NCBI RefSeq assembly: GCF_017873215.1
Contig: NZ_JAGGKA010000007.1
Location: forward strand, 1-64,000
DNA length: 64,000 bases
Origin: Clostridium tetanomorphum
Lineage (GTDB): Bacteria > Bacillota > Clostridia > Clostridiales > Clostridiaceae
Direction: 5' to 3'
Under the pieces are notes generated by a model. It was given only the letters and a program-made list of their open reading frames with translations. It was not told the origin of the DNA and did no database searches. Shown one piece after another: positions 35,291 to 45,087 of the stretch. Every line of letters starts with the position of its first letter. The first letter of the stretch is position 1. A program made the translations under genes and the position numbers.

Positions 35291-36991
35291 ATGATTAATA
35301 TAGGAATTGATTTAGGAACAACGAACAGTTTAGTATCTCATTGGACAGAAGATGGTCCTGTTATTATACCAAACTCTTTAGGTGAACGTCTTACACCGTC
35401 TGTAGTAAGTATAGATGAAAATGGTGAAGTGTTAATTGGTAAAATTGCAAAGGAAAGGCAGGTAATCCATCCAGAATTAAGTGCTTCTATATTTAAGAGA
35501 AATATGGGAAGTAAAAAAATATGTAAGCTTGGAGATAAAGAATTTTTACCAGAAGAATTATCTGCTATTATATTAAAAGCTTTAAAAGAAGATGCCGAGC
35601 ATTTTCTAGGAATACCTATAACAGAAGCAGTAATAAGTGTACCTGCATATTTTAGTGATGCCCAGAGAAAAGCTACTAAAAGAGCAGGTGAGTTAGCAGG
35701 ATTGAAAGTAGATAGATTAGTTACTGAACCAACAGCAGCAGCACTAGCTTATGGATTACATAATGAAAAGTCAGATACCAAATTTTTAGTGTTTGATTTA
35801 GGGGGAGGTACTTTCGATGTATCTATTTTAGAGTTATTTGATAACATCATGGAAGTAAGGGCTGTTGCAGGAGATAATTATTTAGGGGGTGAAGATTTTA
35901 CTGAGGCTTTAGAAGAACTATTTTTAAAACATTATGATTTAAATTCTAAAGATTTAGACCACAAGAGTAGTGCGTTATTAAGAAAGGAAGCAGAAGTAGC
36001 AAAAAGAGCCTTGGGCGAAAATAGAGTTGTTACTATTAATTGCCCTATAAATGGAGAAACATTATCCTGTGATATAACTATAGAAGAGTATGAAAAAGCT
36101 ATAAAAAACTTATTAAATAAGCTAAAAGAACCAGTGGAAAGAGCATTAAGTGATGCATCTTTAAAGCTTAGTGATATAGAATCCATATTATTAGTAGGTG
36201 GGGCTACCAAGTTGCCTTTAATTAGACATTTTGTAAGTAAGTTATTTGGTAAGTTGGCTTATGTAAATATTAATCCGGATGAAGTAGTTGCTCTTGGAGC
36301 AGCTGTACAAGCTGCCTTAAAAGGTAAGAATTCGGCTTTTAAAGAAATTATACTTACAGATGTCTGTCCTTATACTCTTGGAACAACTATTTCTGTAAAG
36401 AAGTCTTATGGATATTATGAAACAGGACATTTCTTTCCTATAATTGAGAGAAACACTACAATACCTGTTAGTAAAGTTGAGCGTTTATATACAATATATG
36501 ATAATCAAAAGGTAATTAATGTAGAAATATTACAAGGAGAAGCTCGTTTATCTAAAGACAATATATATCTTGGAGAATTAAATATACCAGTTCCACCACA
36601 TAAGGCAGGGGAAGAGGCTATTGATGTTAGATATACCTACGATATTAACGGTATATTAGAAGTAGAAGTAACAGCGGTATCTACTGGTGTAAAACGAAAT
36701 ATTATTATTGAAAAAAATCCTGGATATATGAGTAAGGAAGAAATTGCAGAACGCATAGAAAGCTTATCTTATCTAAAAATTCATCCTCGTGAAAACTATG
36801 AAAATAAGCTTGTTATTACAAGAGGAGAGAGATTATTTGAGGAAAATTTGGGGACTACTAGACAGGAAATTGGAAGACTTTTAAGTAATTTTGAAGATGT
36901 ATTACAAAGGCAAAATTTAAAAGAAATAGAAGAGGTTAGAAAAGAAATTAATGAAATATTCGATACTATAGATACTAGGGGAGGATTTTAG
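35291..36991 (+). CDS. hscC: HscC-type Hsp70 chaperone
   Basis: 566 aa from ATG 35291 behind GAGAGGG. The nucleotide-binding domain has GIDLGTTNS, DLGGGTFDVS and VGGATKLPL. A short substrate domain and a reduced helical lid follow, with no DnaK-type C-terminal tail. The LTPSVVSIDENGEVLIGK and FKRNMGS stretches match HscC rather than DnaK or HscA. In E. coli, HscC works with membrane J proteins DjlB/DjlC. Here the next gene encodes a J-domain/TPR protein, so the pair appears as a dedicated chaperone system. Confidence 0.9.
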   Translation: MINIGIDLGTTNSLVSHWTEDGPVIIPNSLGERLTPSVVSIDENGEVLIGKIAKERQVIHPELSASIFKRNMGSKKICKLGDKEFLPEELSAIILKALKEDAEHFLGIPITEAVISVPAYFSDAQRKATKRAGELAGLKVDRLVTEPTAAALAYGLHNEKSDTKFLVFDLGGGTFDVSILELFDNIMEVRAVAGDNYLGGEDFTEALEELFLKHYDLNSKDLDHKSSALLRKEAEVAKRALGENRVVTINCPINGETLSCDITIEEYEKAIKNLLNKLKEPVERALSDASLKLSDIESILLVGGATKLPLIRHFVSKLFGKLAYVNINPDEVVALGAAVQAALKGKNSAFKEIILTDVCPYTLGTTISVKKSYGYYETGHFFPIIERNTTIPVSKVERLYTIYDNQKVINVEILQGEARLSKDNIYLGELNIPVPPHKAGEEAIDVRYTYDINGILEVEVTAVSTGVKRNIIIEKNPGYMSKEEIAERIESLSYLKIHPRENYENKLVITRGERLFEENLGTTRQEIGRLLSNFEDVLQRQNLKEIEEVRKEINEIFDTIDTRGGF

Positions 36992-39544
36992 ATGGATTGT
37001 TTTGAAATATTGAATATCAATGAAACAAAAGATACAAAAGAAATTAGAAGGGCCTATTCAAAGTTATTAACTAAATATTCACCAGAAGTAGATCCAGAAG
37101 GATTTCAGAGACTAAGAGGCGCCTATGAAGAAGCTCTTTTAAAAGCTAAAGAAGATGAAAGTTTATCTAAAAAGCAATTATCCCCTCTAGATAAATTTAT
37201 GAAAGAATTCGAAGAGATTTATAAATGTTTCCAGAAAAGAGTTGATAGTCAGTGTTGGACTGAATTATTAGAAAAAGATATTTGTTATAATATTGATACA
37301 TCTGGGAAAGTAAGTGATAGAATTTTAAGATTTATTATGGAGTATTATAATTTTCCTCATGAAATATGGCAATTGTTTGATAGCTATTTTTCTTGGAGTG
37401 TAAAAAAGGATAAACTATACAATGATTTCCCTAAAAATTTTATTGATTTTGTAATATATAAAATTAATAATAAAAGCACTTTTCGTTATAAATATTTAAG
37501 AGAATGTAAAGGAGATGATGGAGATAAATTTATTACAGAATATAACAAAATTTATAATGCTATAGAAGACTTTGATTTGTATACTGCCAATAATTCTATT
37601 AAGGTTGCAGAAAAATTTTGTCCTACTCATCCAGATTTATTAATATTAATTGGAAGATATTTAACTATTAATGGTAAAATGGAAGAAGCTATTAAGTTGT
37701 TTACTGATATTATTAGTAATGATAAAGAGGATTTAGATGCTTATTTTTATAGAGGAGACTTATATTATAGAATTGGTAATTTAAAAGAGGCTTATAATGA
37801 TTATAAAATGGTATTACATATAAAGCCAGATTTTTTTGGAGCATTGTATGGATTAGGAAAGTGTTGTATTATTTTACAAAAATACGAAGAAGCTATAGAA
37901 CATTTAGAAAAGTTATGTGAATTAGTACAATATAGACAGGATATAAAGATAATTTTAAATTCAACTTATAATTTCTATACAGACAGCCTTTTAGAAGCTA
38001 TTGAAGAAGATACTACAAATAATAATCTAAAATATAAATTAGCAGAGATTTATTTTAAAACTAATAAAACAGAAGAAAGTTATAATATATTAAGTGAATT
38101 AATGCAAAGTACTAATGTTACTAGTGAAATATATTCTTTATTTTGCCAAGTATTAAGAGATTTAAAAAATATTGAATTAGCTTATAGTACTGTTTGTAAA
38201 GCAGTAGATTTATTTAATGATGATTATAAATTAAATTTTCTTAAGGCTGACATTTTAGATGAACTTGGAAAATATGAAGAAGCTATTGAACAATATGATA
38301 AAATTCTAACTTTAAAGGAAGAAGAAGCTTCAGTTCATAACAATAAATCATACATATATAATATTTTAAATAGACATAATGAAGCCTTAGAATGTGCTCA
38401 TAGAGCAATAAGTATAGATTCTAATATGGCCCATGCATATAAAAATAAGGCAGCAGCACTTTTAGAACTGGGGCTTTATGAAAATTGTTTAGAAGCTTGT
38501 GAACAAGCTTTAAATATTTATCAGTATTTAACAGAAGTTTATATAATAAAGATGAAAGCTTTTATTAATATTAAATTATATGATGAAGCTTTAAGAGTTT
38601 ATGATAATGCCAGTGATTTAGGATTAAGAGACAGTAAATTATATTATGAAAAAGCAATAGTTTTAATTATTTTGGACAGATTTGAAGAAGCTATTAATTA
38701 TTGTGACCGTGCTATGGAAATAGAACCAAATAATTCAGATTTCATTTATCGTAAAGGACTTTGTTACTATTATAAAGAAGATTATGGCCAGGCCATAGAA
38801 TGGTTTGATAACGCAATAAAGCTGAATTCAAGCTATGGAGGGTCTTACTATTATAAAACATTGAGCTTAATGTATAGCTCAATGGAAAAACAAGCATTAG
38901 ATGTAATAGATGAAGCAATTAATTTAAATATAGAACACCCAGATAGTTTTTATGATTTAAAAGGATTAATAATGAGAAAAGAAAATAATTATGAGGAAGC
39001 TGTTGTTCAATATAGAAAAGCTATTAGTTATGAGCCAGCTGTTGGTCAGTATTATTATTTATTAGCAGATTCCTTAAGTGAACTAGGTAAGTTTGAAGAA
39101 GCAATTGAATATTTTAAAAAGGCTATTGACATAGATCCAAATCAAGAAGATTGGTATGTTGATATGAGTTATTCTTTATATAATCTTAATAAATATAATG
39201 AATGTATTAAGTATTGTAATAAAGCAATTGATATTAATGATGAATGTGTTATAGCTCATCAAAATAAAGGTTGGGCATTTTTTAAATTAGGAAATATAAA
39301 GAAAGCAGAAGAAGAGTGTACTACTGCTTTAAAATTAGATGGAAATAATTCAGGGGTTTTGTTGCTAAAACTTAGAATTCTACAATATAAAAAGTTATAT
39401 CAAGATGCACTTATAGTGTGTGATAGAATGTTAGAATTAGATGAAGATGATGAAAAGGTAAAAGGAATTCGTCAGGATTTACTTAAAGAAATAAATAAAT
39501 CTAAAAGTGAGAAAAAGGGGTTTTTTGGTTCCTTATTTAAATAA
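36992..39544 (+). CDS. J-domain/TPR protein, partner of HscC
   Basis: 850 aa, ATG directly after the hscC stop. An N-terminal J-like domain (1-50) resembles DjlB/DjlC, but the HPD tripeptide needed to stimulate Hsp70 reads S30-P31-E32. About 14 tetratricopeptide repeats follow (from about 200 to 830) in the EEAIEYFKKAIDIDPN pattern. It ends in a charged linker and the hydrophobic tail KKGFFGSLFK. It is probably a scaffold presenting client proteins to HscC. Confidence 0.88.
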   Translation: MDCFEILNINETKDTKEIRRAYSKLLTKYSPEVDPEGFQRLRGAYEEALLKAKEDESLSKKQLSPLDKFMKEFEEIYKCFQKRVDSQCWTELLEKDICYNIDTSGKVSDRILRFIMEYYNFPHEIWQLFDSYFSWSVKKDKLYNDFPKNFIDFVIYKINNKSTFRYKYLRECKGDDGDKFITEYNKIYNAIEDFDLYTANNSIKVAEKFCPTHPDLLILIGRYLTINGKMEEAIKLFTDIISNDKEDLDAYFYRGDLYYRIGNLKEAYNDYKMVLHIKPDFFGALYGLGKCCIILQKYEEAIEHLEKLCELVQYRQDIKIILNSTYNFYTDSLLEAIEEDTTNNNLKYKLAEIYFKTNKTEESYNILSELMQSTNVTSEIYSLFCQVLRDLKNIELAYSTVCKAVDLFNDDYKLNFLKADILDELGKYEEAIEQYDKILTLKEEEASVHNNKSYIYNILNRHNEALECAHRAISIDSNMAHAYKNKAAALLELGLYENCLEACEQALNIYQYLTEVYIIKMKAFINIKLYDEALRVYDNASDLGLRDSKLYYEKAIVLIILDRFEEAINYCDRAMEIEPNNSDFIYRKGLCYYYKEDYGQAIEWFDNAIKLNSSYGGSYYYKTLSLMYSSMEKQALDVIDEAINLNIEHPDSFYDLKGLIMRKENNYEEAVVQYRKAISYEPAVGQYYYLLADSLSELGKFEEAIEYFKKAIDIDPNQEDWYVDMSYSLYNLNKYNECIKYCNKAIDINDECVIAHQNKGWAFFKLGNIKKAEEECTTALKLDGNNSGVLLLKLRILQYKKLYQDALIVCDRMLELDEDDEKVKGIRQDLLKEINKSKSEKKGFFGSLFK

Positions 39545-39593
39545 TTAGTGAAAAGTATTAAATTAGAGTAAATTAATTTTTAGGAGAATTAAA

Positions 39594-40643
39594 ATGGAAA
39601 GATGTTATATATGTAGAAAAGAACTAAGAGAAAAACATGATAGTTATCATAGATTATGTAAGGAATGTGGAGAATCTAATTTAATGGAAAGAAAGAGAAA
39701 AGGAAATTTATCAAATTATATTATTTTAGTTACAGGAGGAAGAATAAAGATAGGATACTATACAGCTTTAAAACTACTTAGAGCAGGAGCTAGAGTAATA
39801 GTAACTACAAGATTTCCTTTAAACGCATTGAGTACATATTCTAAAGAAAAGGATTTTGAAAAGTGGAAAGAAAATCTTATAATTTATGAAATAGATTTAA
39901 AAAAGGTTGGAGAAATAGAAGCATTTATACAATATATCCAAATTAATTTTCCTAAGTTAGATATAATAGTAAATAATGCAGCACAAACTATAAAGAAAAG
40001 TAAAAAATATTATGCAGAACTTGAGGAAGCAGAAGAAAAATTGAGCTCAATTTATTTAAGTGAATGTAAATATCCACAGCTAAGATGTATAAATACACTA
40101 AATAATCAAATATGCAAATCGAAATCAAAAGACATTATAAATCTTGAGGAAACAGAAGATTATAATTCATGGGTTGCAAAACCAGAGGATATTTCATTAT
40201 ATGAATTTTTAGAAGTACAAATTATTAATTCAACAGCTCCATTTATGCTTTGTACAAGGTTAAAAGAAAGTTTAAAGAAAAGTGATAATATGAATAAATT
40301 TATTATAAATGTGTCTTCTGTTGAAGGAATGTTTAGTGAAAAGAGAAAGTCAAGCAAACACATACATACTAATATGGCTAAAGCATCTTTGAATATGCTA
40401 ACAAAGTCATTATCAAAAGACTATGCAAAATATAGAATTTTTATATATAGCGTAGATCCAGGATGGGTTTCGAATCAATTTCCAAAGAATTGGAATGGAG
40501 TCTGTGATGAAAAATTTAATGCTCCATTAACTTATGAAGATGCAGCAGCTAGAATATGTAATCCAATTTTTAAGTACTTAAATAGTGAAAAATTAGATGA
40601 GTTTGGAGTGCTTTTAAAAGATTACAAAAAACAGGAGTGGTAA
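39594..40643 (+). CDS. SDR-fold protein with N-terminal zinc knuckle and altered active site
   Basis: 349 aa. The first 30 residues hold C4-x2-C7 and C22-x2-C25, a likely zinc finger. A Rossmann fold follows: TGGRIKIG (47-54) in place of TGxxxGIG, NNAAQ, and NVSSVEG. The catalytic YxxxK is replaced by TNMAK, so the general-base tyrosine is missing. An insert of about 60 residues separates NNAAQ from the later strands. It is therefore doubtful as a classical dehydrogenase and may act as a binding protein or an atypical enzyme. AGGAG precedes the ATG. It is in the HscC operon. Confidence 0.82.
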   Translation: MERCYICRKELREKHDSYHRLCKECGESNLMERKRKGNLSNYIILVTGGRIKIGYYTALKLLRAGARVIVTTRFPLNALSTYSKEKDFEKWKENLIIYEIDLKKVGEIEAFIQYIQINFPKLDIIVNNAAQTIKKSKKYYAELEEAEEKLSSIYLSECKYPQLRCINTLNNQICKSKSKDIINLEETEDYNSWVAKPEDISLYEFLEVQIINSTAPFMLCTRLKESLKKSDNMNKFIINVSSVEGMFSEKRKSSKHIHTNMAKASLNMLTKSLSKDYAKYRIFIYSVDPGWVSNQFPKNWNGVCDEKFNAPLTYEDAAARICNPIFKYLNSEKLDEFGVLLKDYKKQEW

Positions 40644-40701
40644 AAGGAGTTGTTGAAATCCCTTATTACATAAAAGATTATACAAAGAAAGAGAGAAAAT
40701 T

Positions 40702-41736
40702 ATGAAGCTTTGTAGAAATAAATGGTGGATTATTAAAGAATTTTATACAGTTAAACATAATCAAAAGAAATATGAAATACCTCAAAAAGCTATTAACGAA
40801 AATATTGAAGATAAATTATTAAATTATAATATGAATGTAAAAAGCTTTAAAAGTTTTATTAGCAATTTTTATAATAAAAAGTTTAAAGACAAGTTTAAAA
40901 TTGTTATAGGAGAAGATATATCCTTTGAAAGAATATTTTTAGATATTGATGATATTTCTATAGACATTAATGATAAAATTTATTTGATTATAATGTTTTT
41001 TGATGAAATAAATAAAACTTGCTATAAAAATATAATTGAAGATGTTGGTATAAAAATACATTTTAATTTTGTGGATAAATGCTATAGGATAACTAAAAGA
41101 AATTCAAAGATATTGATAAAAAATATATTTGATAAAAATATATTTGCTTGTATATACAATTATTTTTGTAGTGAAATTGGAAAATATGAAGCATTAAATG
41201 ATGAAGATAAGATCAGAAAAATTTCTAATAAATACAAAGTTAGAGTAGATTTTACAAAAATAAAAAATAGTTATGCATACAGTAGTAATCATATTATTCT
41301 AAGTAGAGAAGCAAATTTAAAGGAGCTTTTAATGTTTCTTGAGAAGGGTAATAGTATAATAGTAGAAAATTTTTTAAATTATTTTGCCTATTATGTATTA
41401 AATATAGACGAAATAAGATTTAGACTTCACTTTCATGATATAAATGGAAGAACCTCTGAACAAATAGATAGTTATTACAAGAAAAAAAGGCATAAAGAAC
41501 CATATATGTGTTATTTATTAAAAGAATTAAAACCAGCAAAGCCAAGATATATTATTGATAAATTAAAGTATATGAATTATGTATCTATAAATAGACAAGT
41601 AATAGAAAATAAAGAATGTATAGAATTTAGTATTGATTTAAATAATAGAAATGTAAAAAAGAATTATTTAATGAATATTATAACTAGCAGAGGAATGCTT
41701 ATTTATAATTATACAAATAGTCATATTAAATATTAA
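40702..41736 (+). CDS. Unrecognised protein at the end of the HscC operon
   Basis: 344 aa, rich in Lys, Ile, Asn and Tyr, cytoplasmic, without signal peptide or membrane span. No family is recognised. Its strand/helix pattern is regular, with a block KYKVRVDFTKIKNSYAYSS near residue 180 and HFHDINGRTSEQID near 248. Spacing of 58 bp from the SDR gene on the same strand suggests the same operon. It could be a client or partner of the chaperone pair. Confidence 0.7.
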   Translation: MKLCRNKWWIIKEFYTVKHNQKKYEIPQKAINENIEDKLLNYNMNVKSFKSFISNFYNKKFKDKFKIVIGEDISFERIFLDIDDISIDINDKIYLIIMFFDEINKTCYKNIIEDVGIKIHFNFVDKCYRITKRNSKILIKNIFDKNIFACIYNYFCSEIGKYEALNDEDKIRKISNKYKVRVDFTKIKNSYAYSSNHIILSREANLKELLMFLEKGNSIIVENFLNYFAYYVLNIDEIRFRLHFHDINGRTSEQIDSYYKKKRHKEPYMCYLLKELKPAKPRYIIDKLKYMNYVSINRQVIENKECIEFSIDLNNRNVKKNYLMNIITSRGMLIYNYTNSHIKY

Positions 41737-41739
41737 CAG

Positions 41740-41800
41740 TGGAGTGGGGAGCGACCCCAATCTTTCGCGTGGTGCTGAATGTTTTAATTAAACTACTCCA
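41740..41800 (+). ncRNA. Possible structured RNA element between the HscC operon and msrB
   Basis: Closing stem TGGAGT (41740-41745) with ACTCCA (41795-41800). Inside is the hairpin GGGG-AGCGA-CCCC (41746-41758), whose loop GCGA can pair with TCGC at 41765-41768 as a pseudoknot. It stands out as a GC-rich patch in AT-rich DNA. It matches no riboswitch class I know. The surrounding gap (41737-42047) also has a hairpin GGCAATT/AATTGCC at 41964-41990 and a TATAAT at 42003. Confidence 0.35.
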
Positions 41801-42047
41801 AAGGTCAATTAAGATAAGAAAAAATCCTAAGTTGAGGTAAGGCTTTAATTACCCTTGACATTGATATTATAACATATAATTCTAGTTTTATAAATATTTA
41901 TTGAAAGATTGATAGTGTTTTACTCAATATTTTCTTCATCTGAAATGCTATGATAATTAGAATGGCAATTGGGTTATTTATAGAATTGCCTTTATACTTG
42001 AATATAATAGAGAAATTAATGAAAAGCTAATATTTGAGGTGAACGTT

Positions 42048-42518
42048 ATGGAAAACAAAAAGTATGCAAAATTAAAAGATGAGGAATTGAGAAAAAAGCT
42101 TACTCCACTTCAATATAAAGTAACACAAGAAAGTGCTACAGAAAAACCTTTTAAAAATGAGTATTGGAATAATAAAAGAGAAGGAATATATGTTGATATA
42201 TGTAGTGGAGAGCCTTTATTTACATCAAGGGATAAATTTGATTCCAGATGTGGTTGGCCAAGTTTTAGTAAGCCTATAGATAGATTGCAAATTAAAGAGA
42301 AGGCTGATTTTACATATAATATGCATAGAATAGAAGTAAGAAGCAAACTTTCTGATTCTCATTTAGGTCACGTATTTAATGATGGTCCAGATGAAAAAGG
42401 CGGATTAAGGTATTGCATAAATAGTGCAGCTTTGAGATTTATATCTGTTGAGGACTTGGAAAAGGAAGGGTATGAAGAATATATAAAACTTTTTAAAAAC
42501 AATGATAAATTGGTTTAA
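42048..42518 (+). CDS. msrB: Peptide-methionine (R)-S-oxide reductase MsrB
   Basis: 156 aa from ATG 42048 behind GAGGTG. Catalytic Cys123 is in [11 protein letters not shown], and the resolving Cys68 in SRCGWPSF. The two CxxC zinc motifs of the zinc-binding MsrB class are absent, so this is the zinc-free form. It repairs oxidised methionine in proteins with electrons from thioredoxin. It is a stand-alone gene, followed by a terminator at 42585-42621. Confidence 0.94.
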   Translation: MENKKYAKLKDEELRKKLTPLQYKVTQESATEKPFKNEYWNNKREGIYVDICSGEPLFTSRDKFDSRCGWPSFSKPIDRLQIKEKADFTYNMHRIEVRSKLSDSHLGHVFNDGPDEKGGLRYCINSAALRFISVEDLEKEGYEEYIKLFKNNDKLV

Positions 42519-42584
42519 AATATACACAGCTATATATTTTATATAAATTAATAATATATTTGGAAGAAATTTATGAAATTATAT

Positions 42585-42621
42585 ATCCATGAGCAGTGCG
42601 AAACTCATGGATAATTTTTTT
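42585..42621 (+). terminator. Terminator after msrB
   Basis: ATCCATGAG (42585-42593) pairs with CTCATGGAT (42604-42612) and is followed by AATTTTTTT. Confidence 0.85.
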
Positions 42622-42787
42622 ATAAAAATTTTAGTAAATTCCCAAGTATATTTTTCGATAAGTTCAATATAATTCAATGAAGCAACAAGTTAAAGAAGTT
42701 GGTAAAAATTTAAATGTGAAAAGTTTATAAACAAAATACAAATTGTATTTATAAATGTTCATTATTTTGATATTATAATTAAATAAA

Positions 42788-42815
42788 TTTTTATACTAAC
42801 CAGTCAGTATAAAAA
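42788..42815. promoter_or_regulatory. TetR-type operator before the YhgE/Pip pair
   Basis: TATACTAACCAGTCAGTATA (42792-42811), flanked by T and A runs, is a dyad with arms TATACT/AGTATA and an ACCAGT centre, typical of TetR-family operators of membrane-protein genes. No TetR gene is adjacent in the window, so the regulator must act from elsewhere. The remainder of the 42519-42914 gap holds only the msrB terminator and AT-rich DNA. Confidence 0.6.
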
Positions 42816-42914
42816 GAGATTTAAATTTGTAGTTTCAAACTTAACGCATCTGAAAAGAAATATAGATGTAATAGATATTTTGTTAAAGATGTTTAATATA
42901 AGGAGGAAAATCCA

Positions 42915-45074
42915 ATGCAAAATACTTTAAAAGTGTTTAAACGAGACATAAAAAGTATATTAAAGAATCCTGTAGCTATGTTGGTAGTTATAGGAATATG
43001 TTTTATACCTTCTCTGTATGCATGGGTAAACATAAAGGCTTGTTGGGATCCTTATGAGAATACAAGTACTATTCCCATAGCAGTAGTAAATAATGATAAG
43101 GGAGCAACTTTTAATGATAAGGAATTAAATATAGGTAATGATGTTATAAAAAAGCTAAAAGATAATCATAAGATTGGATGGAAGTTTGTTAATTCTAAGC
43201 AAGCAGAATTAGGAGTTGTGGATGGCACATATTATGCTACTATAGAAATCCCAGAGAATTTTTCAAAAGATTTAACAAGCTTGGTATCGGACAAACCTAA
43301 AAAACCTGAAATAGTGTATAAAGTAGATACTAAAACTAATCCAGTAGCCACTAAAATTGCAGGGGCAGCAAAGACAACTTTAATTGACGAAATCACAACT
43401 AATTTTATATCAACAGTTAATGAAACAGTATTTGATTCGTTCAATGACATGGGGGAAGATTTACATGAGCAAGAGAAAAGGATAATAAGAGTTAAAGACT
43501 CCATAATAAAAGCAGATAAGAATATGGAATTTATACTTGCTACATTAAACAATGTTAATAGTAATTCAACTAACTTATCAAAATATTTATCTGAAATTAA
43601 AACTACTATGCCAGATATAGCTAAGGGGATTAAAGTAATAGGGGAAAATAAACAAAACAATAAAAACTTTTTAATAAATACTAAAGACACTTTAAATAGT
43701 GCTTTTGATAATGTTGATTTTACATTTAAACAAGTTCAAAGCTCTACAGAACGTATACAAGATTTATTACAACAATTAGCTATATCAGGTAGTGAAAACA
43801 CTGCTGTAGATATAAATGATATATTGTCTAAAATAAGTACAGAAATAAATTCAGTTAATAACCGTATTAATAGATTGACAGTATTTTTGGAAAACATAAA
43901 TGATCTTCATCCTAATAAAACTGTATCTAAAGTAATGGTTAGCTTAAAAGATATAATGGAAAATTTAGATAAACAAAAAATTGCTTTAGACAAATTACAA
44001 AAACAAGTAAGAGAAACTAATAAAGTTAATCAAGAATTAATAAACACAATTATGAGTAATATAAATAATATTCATAAGGACATAACAAGTGAAATAAATG
44101 ATTATAACGTACAAGCCAGACCACAATTAAACAATATAGTGGGTAATCTTATAAAAGCAACAGATGATGCTTCAAAGCTTATTGATTTATCTCAAGGATT
44201 AACTACTGAAATAGATAAATTATTAGGTTCAGGAGCAGAAGGAGCTGAGTTAGCATCACAGATATCTGAAAAGTTATATGATAGGTTAACTGAGTATAAA
44301 GATATTATAAGTAAAATTAGTGATAAATTGAACACTGTAGATAACAAAGATTTAGTAAAAATAATATCAATACTTCAAAGTAATCCTGAGTTTATGGGAG
44401 ATTTTATATCCAATCCATTTAATTTAAAAGAACAACCTATATATAAAATACCTAATTATGGTTCGGCAATGACACCAGTTTATACAGTACTTGCTCTTTG
44501 GGTAGGGGGATTAATTTTAACATCTGTGTTAAGAATAGATGTGGTAGATTTTGAAGGAAGTCAAAATATAACAATAAGACAAAAATATTTTGGTAAAATG
44601 CTTACATTTATTACTCTTGCATTAGTACAAGGACTTGTGGTTTCTATAGGAAACAAGGTTATTTTGGGGGTGTACACAGTAAATACTTTTCTTATGATAC
44701 TGTTTGCACTAATAACCTCACTTACTTTCTCAATAATAATATATACTTGTGTAGCATTGCTTGGTAATATAGGTAAAGCTTTAGCTATTGTATTAATGAT
44801 TGTACAACTTGCAGGAAGTGGCGGAACTTATCCTATACAAGTTGATCCTATGATATTTAGAGTACTTCAACCATTCTTTCCATTTACTTATGCTGTTGGA
44901 GGATTTAGAGAAGCTATAGCAGGCCCCCTTGTATCTAGTGTAGTATTAGATTTACTAGTATTAATTGTAATGGCAGTAATTTTTATAGTTATAGGATATT
45001 TCTTAAAATCTCCATTACATCATAAAGTAAATAAATTTGAAGCTAAGTTTAAAGCATCAGGAATTTCAGAGTAA
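42915..45074 (+). CDS. YhgE/Pip family membrane protein, copy 1
   Basis: 719 aa. TM1 is about residues 20-40, with the family signature PSLYAWVNIKACWDPY, and IPIAVVNNDKGA soon after. A long extracellular helical region (about 150-520) is followed by five or six TM helices of the ABC-2 permease type (from about 525 to 700). YhgE/Pip proteins include the phage-infection protein of Lactococcus, EsaA and the type VII secretion-linked members. The role here is not shown. It is followed closely by a paralogue; AGGAGG precedes the ATG. Confidence 0.9.
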   Translation: MQNTLKVFKRDIKSILKNPVAMLVVIGICFIPSLYAWVNIKACWDPYENTSTIPIAVVNNDKGATFNDKELNIGNDVIKKLKDNHKIGWKFVNSKQAELGVVDGTYYATIEIPENFSKDLTSLVSDKPKKPEIVYKVDTKTNPVATKIAGAAKTTLIDEITTNFISTVNETVFDSFNDMGEDLHEQEKRIIRVKDSIIKADKNMEFILATLNNVNSNSTNLSKYLSEIKTTMPDIAKGIKVIGENKQNNKNFLINTKDTLNSAFDNVDFTFKQVQSSTERIQDLLQQLAISGSENTAVDINDILSKISTEINSVNNRINRLTVFLENINDLHPNKTVSKVMVSLKDIMENLDKQKIALDKLQKQVRETNKVNQELINTIMSNINNIHKDITSEINDYNVQARPQLNNIVGNLIKATDDASKLIDLSQGLTTEIDKLLGSGAEGAELASQISEKLYDRLTEYKDIISKISDKLNTVDNKDLVKIISILQSNPEFMGDFISNPFNLKEQPIYKIPNYGSAMTPVYTVLALWVGGLILTSVLRIDVVDFEGSQNITIRQKYFGKMLTFITLALVQGLVVSIGNKVILGVYTVNTFLMILFALITSLTFSIIIYTCVALLGNIGKALAIVLMIVQLAGSGGTYPIQVDPMIFRVLQPFFPFTYAVGGFREAIAGPLVSSVVLDLLVLIVMAVIFIVIGYFLKSPLHHKVNKFEAKFKASGISE

Positions 45075-45087
45075 AGAAGGTAATGGA

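Noticed and set aside
40644-40701. Small ORF between the SDR gene and the unknown gene
   Set aside because: A frame reading VEIPYYIKDYTKKERKL is open but has no convincing start, and it overlaps the next gene.
45037-45087. Extended start of the second YhgE/Pip protein
   Set aside because: These 17 codons lie inside the previous gene and are absent from the conserved family N-terminus, which begins MKKIFKIF.
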